Source: Selaginella moellendorffii (taxonomy: Eukaryota > Streptophyta > Lycopodiopsida > Selaginellales > Selaginellaceae). Taken from it: a stretch of DNA of 64,000 nucleotides. The notes below the pieces were generated by a model. It was not told where the DNA came from and searched no databases. It was given only the letters and a program-made list of their open reading frames with translations. The DNA lies in contig NW_003314269.1 in the NCBI RefSeq assembly GCF_000143415.4, positions 610,034-674,033 of the forward strand, in the 5' to 3' direction. Shown here in pieces: positions 8,968 to 20,290 of this stretch. The position numbers and the translations under genes were made by a program. Position 1 is the first letter of the stretch. Every line of letters begins with the position of its first letter.

Positions 8968-11900
8968 TCAAGCCAGCTCCGCCGCTGGTCCCATTGCTGC
9001 GGGGCCTCCTCGCTCGAGCAAAGCCACCGCCAGTTCCTGCTCGTGCCACAGCCTCAGTCCCCTCGCCAGCCGCTTCAAAACGTCGAGCTTGACGTCGAGG
9101 ATCCAGTTTGGAGTGGAGCTCACGAGCAGTGCTATGAATCCCGTCAAGTAGGCCTTCCACGTAGCGCGGCCGCAACCGAGAGCAATCTTTCCATCCAAGG
9201 CCGATGCCAGGAACTCCATATGAGAGCCGAGAACTCGGCGGCGTCGAGTCCTGTGCGAGGTCTTGGTGGAAGTGGACGAGATCCCCCACACGAGAGCGCC
9301 GGAGAGCAGAGCAAAGTGTGCCACTGCGTAGCCTTCTACCAGGCTTCCTTCGCCGCTGCCGCTGCTAGTGGAGGAGGAGCTTTCTTCCGGATTACCACCA
9401 GCTAGAAACCACGCCGGTAGACTCTCCGAGTAGAGTGTCTGGACAAGAGTCGAGCCGCCCGAGATGTGAAGTAAGCTTGCTCCCAAAGTCGATGCCTGGA
9501 ACACCCGAGACATGGCGCTCGCGCACGAGATTTTTGACGTCGTTCCTTTGGCTGCTGTGAGGTCCCGCGCGGCTTTCACCACCAGGAACAGAATCTCGTC
9601 CGTGACGAACATGATCTCGTGAAGGGCCGGATAGATTCCCAGGTAGAGGATTCCTGGTGCCAGTGGATACTGGCCGCCTTGCATACCACCGTGTCCAAGG
9701 AGAGCTCCAACGCCACCGTGAACTTGGAGCTTGGACATCAGGGTTCCCGTGGTTCCGGTTGTCACCGCGAAGCAGCTCCGGAGCAGCTCCTTCACTGCGT
9801 TCTTGTCCTGCTTGAACACGGTGCGAGAGGCACCGAAGACGATGAAGCTGTGCCACCGTTTCACCTTTTGAGCCCAGAGTGCTGCTACCACTGGCATGCT
9901 GGGCCACGGGCTGCCTCCTGCTGTGCTCTCGAGAGCTGGCCCAGCGACGCCGAGAACTAGTTCCGAGGACTTATCCTGCCTGAAAGTTATTGTCAGGCTT
10001 AGAAATGCTGCGAGCGGTAACGGAAGTGACACTGGAGCATTGCCACCCAGCGAGCCTTGCAAAAAAAAAAAGAGAAGAGGTTGTTAGATACATCAATGAA
10101 ACTGTTAGAAGCTTTCTTACCCGTAACAAGATTAGGCACTTGCACTCCAGTAGCTGCAAGGATCTCTTTTATCTCAGCTTCGACGGAGAGAAGGTTGGCA
10201 GCTGGACTAGGCCAATCATTTCCATTCATAGAAGCATATTTCCATAAACCGCGAGTCACCTCTGCTGTGAAGTAGCTGACAATGGTGGCTATGGAAGCTG
10301 GAAGAAAATCTACGAGGTCCCGAAGTCCTGCATGATTGGAAATACGAAAAATTAAAACCATAGCAAGTTTAACGAAACGAACCTGTAGTTAGATCTTTGG
10401 ATGACAGTCGCCCATGGCCGCAGGCTGTAAGTACCGCGTCTAGCACGAAAGGCACAGAAGTCATGATCTCCCACGCTGGAAGCATGGGTCGAGCTGACGT
10501 CTCATCAGGAGCAGCCCCTTTGATTCTCTTAAACATCATATTCAGGAGCCTGTCAGCGTTTTGATGCACTGGATTGCCCGATCCAGAGAGCCCGGAAAGA
10601 GTAGACGCAACGCATGCTTGGTTCTGTGTGTACCACGCCTTGAGCTTCGGAAAGGAATCTAGCTTCACATGATGCACAGGCTGGGTGCCTTGCGAAGATA
10701 ACCCCAAGTTCCGAAGTTGAAGAATATAGTCCAAGCTTAAATCTCCTCCAAGAGGGGACTCAAAACCAAGTAGCCGATGCTCAAGTGGAGGCCGATGAAA
10801 CTTCCACAGCCGGAGGAGGAGGAGAAACGCCACCGAAAATACCATATGTGGAGATACCTCTTCCCCCGTGCTTTGAGGTGCCGGTGTCGCGGAACCAAAT
10901 ACCTCACATATTGGCAGCAAGGCAGCCGCTAGTTCTGGAAACTGCAAGCATTTAAAAAAAATAAGTTACGACAAGACCAGCTGATATTTATCAAGCATTA
11001 CCATCCCATACAGCGAAAGTACGTGAACTGCATCCACTTCTGTCAGGGCCCCCAAAGCAGCTAAAAGCATGGAGGAATAATTCATCAAGGGATGACCAGA
11101 TCTACTTTCAGCTGGAACTGGAGGAGACACTAAACGAACAGCTAATCGGACCGCATGTTCCTACAAAAGACACGGTAAATGAAAAAACAGCATAGACATA
11201 GAGAAAAGACAATTACCTGGATGCTCCAGCTTCTCACAAGCGAGGCCCCGCAGAGAATACTTGCCGCAGCAACTCTCTCATTTTCCGCACCGTTTATAGC
11301 TATCTGATATACCTTCTCAAGTTCTGCTACACTTTGATGTAGTGCTCCAAGTTAAGACCAGCATACAGATTCCAATATCATACCTGGATGCAGGAGTATT
11401 TATCAGCGCACCCTTCAACGGCCCAGCCAAGGACGACCCCTCCATAAAAGCAGCCCATGGCGATGACTGGGATGATCCCGAAAGCGGTATAGCTACAGCA
11501 TAACCAGGCCAGAGATAAGCGGAGGCATCTAGAAGACCTCTGGATATACAAATCTCGACAATAAGGTGTCTCATGTTTCCCACTGCAAGCTTATGTCGAT
11601 GAGATACTCAAGAAAGACAAACAAATAAATAAAACAGTTACCTGCTTTGGTGCTTCCATCGGCAGGGACATAACCGTCGCGAGTTGTCTTAATCCCCGCA
11701 ACGAATGCCGATGCTTTCATGGCAGCCTGATTAGCCGCAGGAACGGCAATCGGTGGCGGGCAGAGTAGACCTTCAAACTGGCCAAGAACTTGTAAGCTTG
11801 AAACAAACCCTGCTCGGCGACCTCTTTCATTATCGTCAACCCGCGAGACATTGTACTGTTGAGAGTTTTCTTCCTCCTCTATAACAGCTGCTGAAGCTAA

Positions 11901-13418
11901 CGGGACAATAGATAATAACATGCAAAGCCGAGAGTCTACGTGCGGTCTTGGCCCTTCAACATGTTCGCGTTCCTGTAAGTTGCGGCTTGTTATGATCGAG
12001 GCACGCGAGCAGTAAGACGGAAAATCTTACCCGGTTTACGTGCCGAAGACCCGCAATCCAGAGCCCCAAGAATACATCATGCCATGAAGCACCTTGAACT
12101 GCCCGAAGTGACTTGATTAAATCTGACATCACAAGACAACTTATGGTTTGCCAAGAACGAAAATGTCAAAAAGAAGAATACCTGCAAGAGCTTCTGCAGT
12201 GGAAGACGCGGGAACTCTCCTTCCTTCCAAAGCGTCCTCCATGAAAATATCGAAAGGAAGCCACGGCGCTGTACGGCCAGTTCCCCAATAGTTTCCAAAC
12301 ACCGACATGGAAGTGTTCGTGTCCAGCAAGACCTTGTACACAACTCGACGGTTGCTTTGTTCTTGGACCAAGCCTTGCTGAATGGCAGCAGCTAAGCGTG
12401 CAAAGAGCTCTCCGGTTTCTCTTGGAGCTCCTAACGTCGTATCGCGTATAATCACTTCGAGAAACTTTAGCTTCTGGACAAACAAACCCCACTGCTCCGA
12501 TCTGCAACAAGAAATTAAAATCGTGGAGCAAATGCAAACGTGAAGCACTTACAAGTTTCTCCGAGCAAGCCTCAGCAGTACGGAGGTTTTCTTGTGATGG
12601 AGAAAATTGGTGACAAGCTCAAGGGCCCTCAAGCTGTTACCTCTCGCCTGCTCTGACTCTTCCTGTCGTCTCCTTCCAAAATCATCGTCAAAGTCATTCA
12701 CTGTTAAATAACTTCCAGTTGGTTTACTTGGAGAGCTCAACGCCATAGACCAATCCTCGGCTGTTGCATCGACAAGACGGCAGCACAGCGCTAGTATAAA
12801 CTGTACAGCCACGGTGCCAAGTTCTTTCGGAGCGTCGCCATTAAAAGGAAGCTCCAATATTTCTAGGATGCTCTTCAGTGATCTACAGGCAAGGAAAAAA
12901 AAAAGAAGAAGAAAAGCTCAACACTTCTCGTCAAAACATGATAAAAACAAAGAGAAAACTTGCCTCTCAGTACTGGAGACCGTAGTTCTCAGAGAAAGAG
13001 TAAAAGCATAAGTGTCGAGGAGATTGAGGAACATCATATAAGTCTCTGGCTGTTGTTGGCGCACTGGAATTACCCTGCATTCGAAAGAAAAATCTAGTGT
13101 CAGCCAGATCACTGGAGCAATGAGAACTCGCTAGTAGCGAAACTACAAACAATCTATTTCTTAGCTCGATCACACTTACTTGGCGGCGAGAAGCGATAGC
13201 ATATGCATCGGGAACACGAGCCCGGAAGCAATGCTTTGATCCACAAAGGGCATGAGCTGCGGCGATGGAACGTCGGCGACCATGGCCTTCGCCAAATCCA
13301 AGGACGGCATCGACACCCCGGCGCCGTGCATTACCGAGCAGGCACTCACCGCCCAGGGCAATGGCGACTCCAGCCTCTCGGCGGCAGTCCGCGCGAGCTC
13401 TGCGGCCCTCTCCGCCAT
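8968..13418 (-). CDS. MED33: Mediator complex subunit 33 (REF4/RFR1 family)
   Basis: Plant-specific Mediator tail subunit, nuclear, which links transcription factors to RNA polymerase II and restrains phenylpropanoid synthesis in Arabidopsis (family knowledge). About twelve exons assemble into roughly 1,250 residues, the usual length. The first exon starts MAERAAELARTAAE and ends LSLLAAK near 13181. Later exons carry PVRQQQPETYMMFLNLLDTYA, the LVDATAEDW segment, SVFGNYWGTGRTAPWLPFD, PAANQAAMKASAFVAG, and LPAWEIMTSVPFVLDAVLTACGH split over the following exons. The final long exon (about 10058-8968) includes PSMPVVAALWAQKVKRWHSF and ends WHEQELAVALLERGGPAAMG followed by PAAELA and stop, the conserved REF4/RFR1 C-terminus. 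Introns are short with GT-AG ends. Only 51 nt separate its ATG from the stop of the upstream GLUTAMINE DUMPER gene. Confidence 0.92.
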
Positions 13419-13469
13419 CGCTCCGCCCAGCTAGAAACCTAAACGCATATTCCCCAGCCACAGCTCCTC

Positions 13470-13940
13470 TCATTTCTTGGACGATGCTTCCCCGGGCAAT
13501 GGCGATGGCTGCGCGATGAAGCTAGGGCTTTCCTCGCCGGCCATGATCACGCACACCCGCGGCGGAGGATGATGCTGCGGCTGCTCGATCTGCGGTGGCG
13601 CCGGAGCGAGAATCCCGTGCTGCGACTCGAAGATCGCGGCGCCAAGGGCCAGATTATTGAGCGGCTGGATCATCACGCGCCGCTGCTGCTCCTCCATCTG
13701 GCGTAGATCCTCGCCATGGCCGCCGCCGCCGCCGCGCATCGTGAGCATCATCTGTTGGAGCTGCCGCCGTCGATTTTGGTGGTAGAGGCAGCAGCAGCGG
13801 ATCGTCATGTAGGCCAGGACGACGATGAAGAGCGTGGCGACGCTGGTCACCAGGTACGCCAAGAGGGGATGCTCCGCGGCGCCACACCGGGTCGCCGTGA
13901 TCCACCAGGACGAGAAGCAATTCCGATCGGGCGGGGGCAT
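13470..13940 (-). CDS. GDU: GLUTAMINE DUMPER-like single-pass membrane protein
   Basis: Small plant membrane protein family that stimulates amino-acid export; the cytosolic VIMAG motif is needed for function and for binding the ubiquitin ligase LOG2 (family knowledge). Intronless, 156 residues. A single transmembrane helix at about residues 26-48 (LLAYLVTSVATLFIVVLAYM) is followed by CCC and a basic stretch, a Gly/His and Gln/Met-rich linker, and VCVIMAGEESPSFIAQP near residue 130, which is the diagnostic VIMAG box. Length and layout fit the family. It lies head-to-head with SF1 (252 bp) and tail-to-head with MED33 (51 nt). Confidence 0.88.
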   Translation of the reverse strand: MPPPDRNCFSSWWITATRCGAAEHPLLAYLVTSVATLFIVVLAYMTIRCCCLYHQNRRRQLQQMMLTMRGGGGGHGEDLRQMEEQQRRVMIQPLNNLALGAAIFESQHGILAPAPPQIEQPQHHPPPRVCVIMAGEESPSFIAQPSPLPGEASSKK

Positions 13941-14192
13941 TGCCGCTGCTAGCGATTGATTCTTGGCAGCGGCGCGCGGCGTCCAGATCTATCGATCGAT
14001 AAGCTTCTTCCTCAAGCTCTCAAGAATATCGCAAGAACTCGCGCATCGCATCGATCGAGTTTCTCCCTGGCGACACACACAGCTAGGGAATATTCGTCGC
14101 TTAGGGGAGCGCCACGTAAGAGAGAGGGCTAGGGGCACTGGCGATTCATTCGCTAGCGAGAGGAGCTTGTATTTTAGGGTTCTTCGGCCGCG
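13941..14192. promoter_or_regulatory. Compact divergent promoter, GDU / SF1
   Basis: 252 bp separate the two start codons, so both core promoters and leaders fit in this interval. A telo-box-like TTTTAGGGTTC lies at 14172-14182 just before the SF1 start. GATCGAT repeats occur at 13990-14060. No TATA box is evident. Confidence 0.5.
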
Positions 14193-16292
14193 ATGGCGTG
14201 CACGGAGCCGGGGGGATCGTCCTGGCACGGGGGGTGGAGTGCCGGCAGCAGCCCAGGTAAGTGCGACGACGGCATCGATGAATCGCCGCATTTTCTCCAC
14301 AAGATTGGCGAGGATCAGGACAAGAGCCCAGCTGAGACCCTGTCCGGGAAGAGGAGGAGAAGCCGATGGGAGCCTAACGAGGCCGCGGCTCCGGGCGAGC
14401 AGCAGGAGGGCAGAGGAGGGACGCCGGCCCCCAAGAAGAGGAAATCCCGCTGGGCTGCCGAGGAGAGCTCGTCCAAGACGCTCTTTCCCAACGTGAATTT
14501 GCCCAATTTCATGACGGGCATCGAGCTGGATCCCGAAATGCAGCTTCTCAACATCAAGCTGCTGGAGCTGAGCAAGCGCCTCCAGATCGGGCAGCTGTTC
14601 GAGGAGAGGTCCGAGGGGCCGAGGTCGCCCAGCCCGGAGCCCATCTACGACAACATGGGCATCAGGATCAACACGCGGGAGTTTCGTGCCCGGGAGAAGC
14701 TGACCAAGGAAAGGCACGAACTGATTGCACAGATGATCAAGAGGAACCCCCAGTTCAAGCCGCCGCCGGACTACAAGCCTCCAAAGCTCCAGAAGAAGCT
14801 CTTCATCCCGGCGAAGGACTACCCTGGCTACAACTTCATCGGGCTCATCATTGGTCCCCGGGGAAACACGCAGAAGAGAATGGAGAAGGAGACCGGCGCC
14901 AAGATCGTCATCCGAGGCAAGGGCTCGGTCAAGGAAGGGCGGACGCAGCAGAAGCGCGACGTGAAGCCGGATCCCAGCGAGAATGAAGACTTGCACGTAC
15001 TCGTGGAGGCGGACAGCCAGGAAGCTCTGGAGGCCGCGGCGGGGATGGTGGAGAAGCTGCTCCAGCCGGTGGAGGAAGGCATGAACGAGCACAAGCGCGC
15101 GCAGTTGAGGGAGCTTGCGGCGCTCAACGGGACCATCCGGGACGACGAGAGCTGCCGGAACTGCGGACAGCTCGGGCACCGGCAGTATTGCTGCCCGGAG
15201 AAGAATACCACTTTCAAGGCCGGGGTGGTGTGCGCGAAGTGTGGCGATGGCGGCCACCCGACGAGCGACTGCCGGCAGCAAGGCGGCGCTTCGAACAAGA
15301 TGGACGGGGAGTACCAGAAGTTCTTGGTGGAAGTGAACGCGGATGGAATGGGGGGAGAGTCGTCATCGTCCTCGGTGGGCCGGCACTCCGGGGGCTCGAC
15401 GCTGCTGCTCGGTGGAGGGTCAAACGGGGCGAGTGAAGGTGGTGGAACAGGTGGTAGCGGCGCCGCCACCACCAGCAGGGCCGCCAAGGAATCCGACGAC
15501 ACCAACTTGTACGTGGGCTACTTGCCGCCAAACTACGACGACGAGTCCCTGCGGAGCCTCTTCTGCCCGTTCGGCCAGATCGAGGAGGTGAAAGTGATCC
15601 GGGACAGGAACACCGGCGCGAGCAAAGGCTATGGCTTCGTCAAGTTCTGCGACGCTGCGTGTGCCGTCCAGGCCGTGCACCACATGAACGGCTGGAAGGT
15701 GGAGGACAAAACTCTGGCGGTGAGAGTCGCGGGGAGGCCCCCGGTGGCGGCGGCGCCCATGGCGGCGGGGTATGGAACTGACGCAGCCGGGTTTCCAATC
15801 TATCCGCCGCTCCAACACCACCAACACCAACACCAGCAAGTTAGTCCGGGATGGGGAGCCCCGCCGCCACCTCCTCCCATTTTCACTCCATACGCCGCCG
15901 CTCCTCAGCCGGCGTTCCCCCCGCTAGCCCCGCCTGGGACCGCGGCTCCTCCGCCAGTCTTCAACGCGTTTCACCACCACCACCACCACCAGCACGCTCC
16001 GCCAGGATTTGCGTTCGCCGCCGGGGCGGCCGCCAGCGCTTTGCCACCTCCGCCGCCTCCCGGGATGGATTCTTTCGAAATGCAAGGAATCCAAGCGTCC
16101 GGGGATTACTCGGGCCAGTTTGGTGGTGGCTACTATCCACCAGTGGCGGCGCCGCCGCCGCCAGTGTTCCCTCCCTGGGCTTCCAGCGCCATGGTGTCGA
16201 GTAATGGCAATGCGAGTGGTGGCAATAGCAAGAATAACCAGGTCGAGTCGGAATATGAGAGGTTTATCTGTGAGATGAAAATGCAGCTGTAA
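14193..16292 (+). CDS. SF1: Splicing factor 1 / branchpoint-binding protein
   Basis: Nuclear RNA-binding protein that recognises the intron branch point in early spliceosome assembly. Single exon, 699 residues. Order: RS/KR-rich N-terminus with RRRSRWE and KKRKSRW; helix-hairpin region around residues 100-165; KH/QUA2 domain from about 212 ([30 protein letters not shown]); two CCHC zinc knuckles near 320 ([14 protein letters not shown]) and 346 ([14 protein letters not shown]); Gly/Ser linker; RRM from about 438 ([16 protein letters not shown]), the plant-specific addition; then a long Pro/Ala/His-rich tail. GC-rich coding sequence creates long antisense open frames. A sequence matching a perfect donor (CAGGTAAGTG near 14256) sits in frame near the N-terminus but no frame-keeping acceptor follows. 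Confidence 0.95.
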   Translation: MACTEPGGSSWHGGWSAGSSPGKCDDGIDESPHFLHKIGEDQDKSPAETLSGKRRRSRWEPNEAAAPGEQQEGRGGTPAPKKRKSRWAAEESSSKTLFPNVNLPNFMTGIELDPEMQLLNIKLLELSKRLQIGQLFEERSEGPRSPSPEPIYDNMGIRINTREFRAREKLTKERHELIAQMIKRNPQFKPPPDYKPPKLQKKLFIPAKDYPGYNFIGLIIGPRGNTQKRMEKETGAKIVIRGKGSVKEGRTQQKRDVKPDPSENEDLHVLVEADSQEALEAAAGMVEKLLQPVEEGMNEHKRAQLRELAALNGTIRDDESCRNCGQLGHRQYCCPEKNTTFKAGVVCAKCGDGGHPTSDCRQQGGASNKMDGEYQKFLVEVNADGMGGESSSSSVGRHSGGSTLLLGGGSNGASEGGGTGGSGAATTSRAAKESDDTNLYVGYLPPNYDDESLRSLFCPFGQIEEVKVIRDRNTGASKGYGFVKFCDAACAVQAVHHMNGWKVEDKTLAVRVAGRPPVAAAPMAAGYGTDAAGFPIYPPLQHHQHQHQQVSPGWGAPPPPPPIFTPYAAAPQPAFPPLAPPGTAAPPPVFNAFHHHHHHQHAPPGFAFAAGAAASALPPPPPPGMDSFEMQGIQASGDYSGQFGGGYYPPVAAPPPPVFPPWASSAMVSSNGNASGGNSKNNQVESEYERFICEMKMQL

Positions 16293-16458
16293 CTACTTCT
16301 TTTAATTGTTTTACTCCTTTGATCTTAGAGAAATTGAATCTCCTGAGGATCGAAGGAGAGTTACCATTAAAGGAAAATGCGGGATTAGGGTTTGGAAGGT
16401 TAGGCTATGGCGAGGGCGCTGTGACGATGACTGCCCGGCTGCCCTGTGGAGCGCCTCG

Positions 16459-19400
16459 ATGGACGGCATTGTAGCGATTCAGCAGCAGCAGCAGCAGCAT
16501 CAGCAGCCATCGGCGGCGGTAGCGGCGGCGGCGGCGGCGCGGCGGAAGGAGTGGCGCGTCGTGTCCGAGGGCGGAGGAGGAGCGCAACAGCAGCACCAAA
16601 AGAAGCTTTTCGAGGCTGCCGCTGTCGCTGCTCCCGCCGCTGCGAGGATGAGCCATACACAGGTCCGGCAGCAGCAGCGCTACCCCGGCCCCTCCTCTTC
16701 CCGCCCGAGAAATGGGAGGGTCTACCCCCCTGACGCGGAGAATGTGAATTCCGACAAGCTCGCAGCTAAGAACGAGGAGGTAAGCCGCGACCTTCTTGTG
16801 GAAGATTTCTCCCGTTCTTAGTTTTTCCATCTTGTGCTTAGCATGGCGATCAAGCTCTGGAGGCCGCGGATGCCCACATTGACGATCTCCAGCACCGGTT
16901 GAGCGAGATCTCCAGGCAGCGGGAGCATCTCCAGCAGGTGGAGCTGGATCTCCAAGTCAGGTTCTTTGCGCGGAACGAGATTTTGAGACTGCAAGCCAGT
17001 TTCGACGAGCAAGCCAAGCAGCACAATGAGATCGTCAGTGGCCTCCAGGTGCGTGGTTTTCTTCTTTTTTCGTCTCTGCTTTCCTAAAGAGTATGTCTTT
17101 AGGAACAACTACATCAAAGAGAGGAGCAAATGCAAGAGATGCAACAACACTCGGAGGAAAGAGAACGGCAGCTTCAAATGGAAGCCAACGATGTAAGGAA
17201 CCAGGTAAGCTTTCTATATAATTCTCTTTCATGCCTAGCTATACAATACTGGAATCCATATAGGTCTGGGCGAAGGAAGCACTTATCAGGGACCAAACAA
17301 GTGAATTGGCTACATTGAGGTAAACAAGGTGATTGCAGCGAACGTTGTGTGAAAATGTAGCCCATGATTTTTTTCTTTCTTCTTTTTCTTTTTCTTTGGC
17401 TTTTTCGTTTACTCCAGGCGTGAACGTGACAATGCGTTGGCTGAGAACAAGTCTAATACTGCCCAACTGGATGCTGAAAGGGCCGACCATCATGCTGAAG
17501 TGGAAAGTTTGAAAGAGCAGATTCGCGACAAAGAACGCCGTCTTCAGGAGCTAGAGGAACAGGTTAGCACCGATCCTTAAACGCACTCTTCCAGGATTGA
17601 ATGAAGTTTGAGATTTTCAGGATATCTTGTTTCCGAATGATAAACAGCTAAGGGACGCGCAGCTTTGGATGGCTCGTTCGCAGGAGCTGGAAGCATATCA
17701 CATGAACGCAATCCATGCTGAGCTTCGGGAGCGGACAGAGCAAATGACGCAGTTGTGGGTTAGCTGCCAACGTCAGGTCTGAAACTTTTTTCTTTTGCAG
17801 TTCTTGCTGAACTCACGTCACTAAACTCGACAGGTATCAGACGTTGAGCGCTACTATCAACAAGTGATCCAAAAGCTGCAGCAGGACTTAGAAACGAATC
17901 ATTTTGTAAGGAACAAAGAGATGACAATCGATGGCAGTGGAATGCGAGGCTCAAAGGCTATTGAGCAAGGGATGGCTTTTCACCATAAGTTGCCCGTAAT
18001 ACACATGGAGGGTGCATTTCCTATGATGATCCCACCTGATGGACTACCGCCGGTTTGTGTTTGTTAGCTAAAGCTGTGCTCATACAAAGTTTCTTTCCTA
18101 TCAGGTTGAGCACGCAACAGGTCTGCCTGTCCTTACAGCTCCAGTTTTAGGAATGACATCTGTTGTACCTCCGTCTCCTAGTATTCCTCAATATGGTGCG
18201 GTTCAGCCAGTGTCGACCATGCCGTTTCCTCAGCCTGTGCCTGTGCTGATCTCGCAACGACCACCGATGAAGCATCAGCAGGTTTTTACAAACTTGGATT
18301 TTTGTTACGTGGTTTTAAACTCGTTTTCTTCCAGCCAGGAGCAATATACCATCCCTCCCAGATTGTCCAGCGGCAACAACGTCCGATCGAACAGAAGCAT
18401 GCACAAAGCTCTTCAGAAGAGTCCAATCCACAGCTGAAGGTGAATGAGGTGGAGCAGCCAAGCATGGAGCAAGAAAGGAGTCAAATGGAGAAAATGTTCT
18501 CCGGGTTATCCTCTCAGAGGCATCCTTACATGGATCGGGAAGAAGTGACCGTCGAGATGGCACCACCAAAGCAACAGGGCATTCACTGTGCAAGCTTCAA
18601 TTCTGTCATTGAACGAAGCAAAAGTTCACCACACGTGAACAGCAAGACAGAACAATCGGCAGCACAGCCCCTCGAAAACGGACACCAAGTGGCGGTAAAG
18701 GTAGCAAAAGACTTTTCTCGGGCTTTCATTTCTTTAATTTCATTTCCGTAATGGCGAACTTTTCCAGACACGCGACTTGGAACAAAGCCATGAAGATGGT
18801 CCTCTCCGCGAAGAAGCTTCTGTTTCTGTTTCATCCGGGAGTACATCGGAGGCAAACGGCAGCATTTCCGATTTACATCTGATGGACAGAGACTCTCTGC
18901 TGGCTTGCTTGGTCAGAGTCATACCGGCCGAACCGAGCGCTAAAATCCGAATCAGCACGACTGTAAGCTTTGTCTCGTATCCGTTATCGTTTTGTCTGAT
19001 CATATGTTCTATCGTGTTCCAGTTACCAAATCGTCTGGCAAAAGTGCTCGCTCCGCTGCACTGGCATGACTATCGCAAACACTACGGACGCCTCGGCGAG
19101 TTTGTGGAGGCTCATTCTCAGGTAACCATGCAAAGTTTTGGTTGTCCTTGGTGGCCACAGTGGATTGACGTGAAAGCCACTGCAGCTGTTTGTCGTGGAA
19201 GGGGACTACGTTTTCCTTCGAGAAGGCGCTCACGCCATCGTCTCGGCCACCACCGCGGTCGCCAAAGCCGCAGCAGCCGTGCCTTCGTCCAGAACAGTCC
19301 AAGCTCCAACAGTGGCTTTGACACCGGTAGCACAAGCTCAGTCGCAGCGTTCCAGAAGCTCTAAAGCTCTCAACGCGGACTCGACTTCGTCGTCGTCGTC

Positions 19401-19749
19401 GACGACGACGAGTTCTCCCCAAGAGAAACGGCGAGAGACCAGCCCAGCTCTCGCGTCCAAGGCCAACGGGAACTACGCGAGTGCCAAGAGCGTAAACTCG
19501 ACAGTGGACGAGAAACGCTCTGGATCGTTCAAGGAGAATGGTGGGCACAGCTCAAACGGCTATGGAAACGGTGTTCTTGACGGCTACGTGAACTACAACG
19601 CTGCTACCACTGCGTTCTTCAAGAACAGGTCCGTCAAGGAAAAGTTCTTTCGATCGATTCTCTCGCTTTTCATCCTTTTCTTTTCCAGAGATGGAGAAAT
19701 TGGTGCTCGTCCTCAAACCCAGGAAGGTCGGATTCTAGAGACGGTGTAG
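16459..19749 (+). CDS. Plant coiled-coil protein with conserved C-terminal winged-helix-like domain
   Basis: Conserved land-plant protein of unknown function. Exons join in frame from MDGIVAIQ (poly-Gln, poly-Ala start) through a long coiled coil (EALEAADAHIDDLQHRLSEI, RERDNALAENKSNT and neighbours), a conserved segment with LRDAQLWMARSQELEAY and ELRERTEQMTQLWVSCQRQ, a Pro-rich middle, then the C-terminal domain. That domain contains DRDSLLACLVRVIPAE, LPNRLAKVLAPLHWHDYRK and FVVEGDYVFLREGAHAIVSA. It resembles Arabidopsis proteins annotated only as adhesin-like or DUF; I recognise the domain pattern but not a function. About twelve exons with 50-90 bp introns. The last intron (19629-19688) is 60 nt, free of stops and in frame, so retention would keep the protein readable. 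Starts 167 bp after SF1, with ATTAGGGTTTGG at 16384-16395 upstream. Confidence 0.85.
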
Positions 19750-20290
19750 TTAACCGAAATTCTTACACGCGTTTTTTTTTTTTTTTTCCTTTGTTATTTT
19801 GTGTGTTTTTTCTCTTTTTTGAAAGCTCGAATATTCGTGGGGAATGATTCGTTTGGAAGGAAAGGGGAATATCGTTGTTACGACTATTTTGGTTATAGTT
19901 AGTATTTATCTGGTCTGTCGCGAAAAGCGCATTTCGAGGGTTTTTGGTGCTGGCGATCTAGCTGGAAGCGCGCAATCTCGCGCAGCTGGGAGCGCGCGGG
20001 CAATCGATCGACTCAGGGAGGCCGGATTTCGCGAGCGGTAGGGTTTTGGCAGAGTAGGAGTTGTAGGGCAGAAAGAAAGAGGAAGGAGGAAGCCGCCTTA
20101 GGGTTTTTGCAAAGGAATTGGTGCGCAGGAAGGTAGAATGGTGAGGACAGCATGCTGGATTTCTCCCTGGAAATTGGAGGGCCGGCATGGAAGTGGTCAG
20201 TGATCAGGATGTGGAGGCGTCGTCTGTGCAAGCGATGGTATGCCGGATACTTCCTGTGCCACAGGAAAGTTTTGGTGCATGAATGAATGA

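Noticed and set aside
14256-14340. Possible intron in the SF1 N-terminus at a perfect CAG|GTAAGT site
   Set aside because: Nearby acceptors shift the frame into a stop, while the unspliced frame continues with typical SF1 RRRSRW motifs. It may be a decoy or rare alternative site.
13989-15281. 430-codon minus-strand open frame opposite SF1
   Set aside because: Composition is an Arg/Leu/Pro shadow of GC-rich SF1 codons, and the plus strand encodes clear KH, zinc-knuckle and RRM domains.
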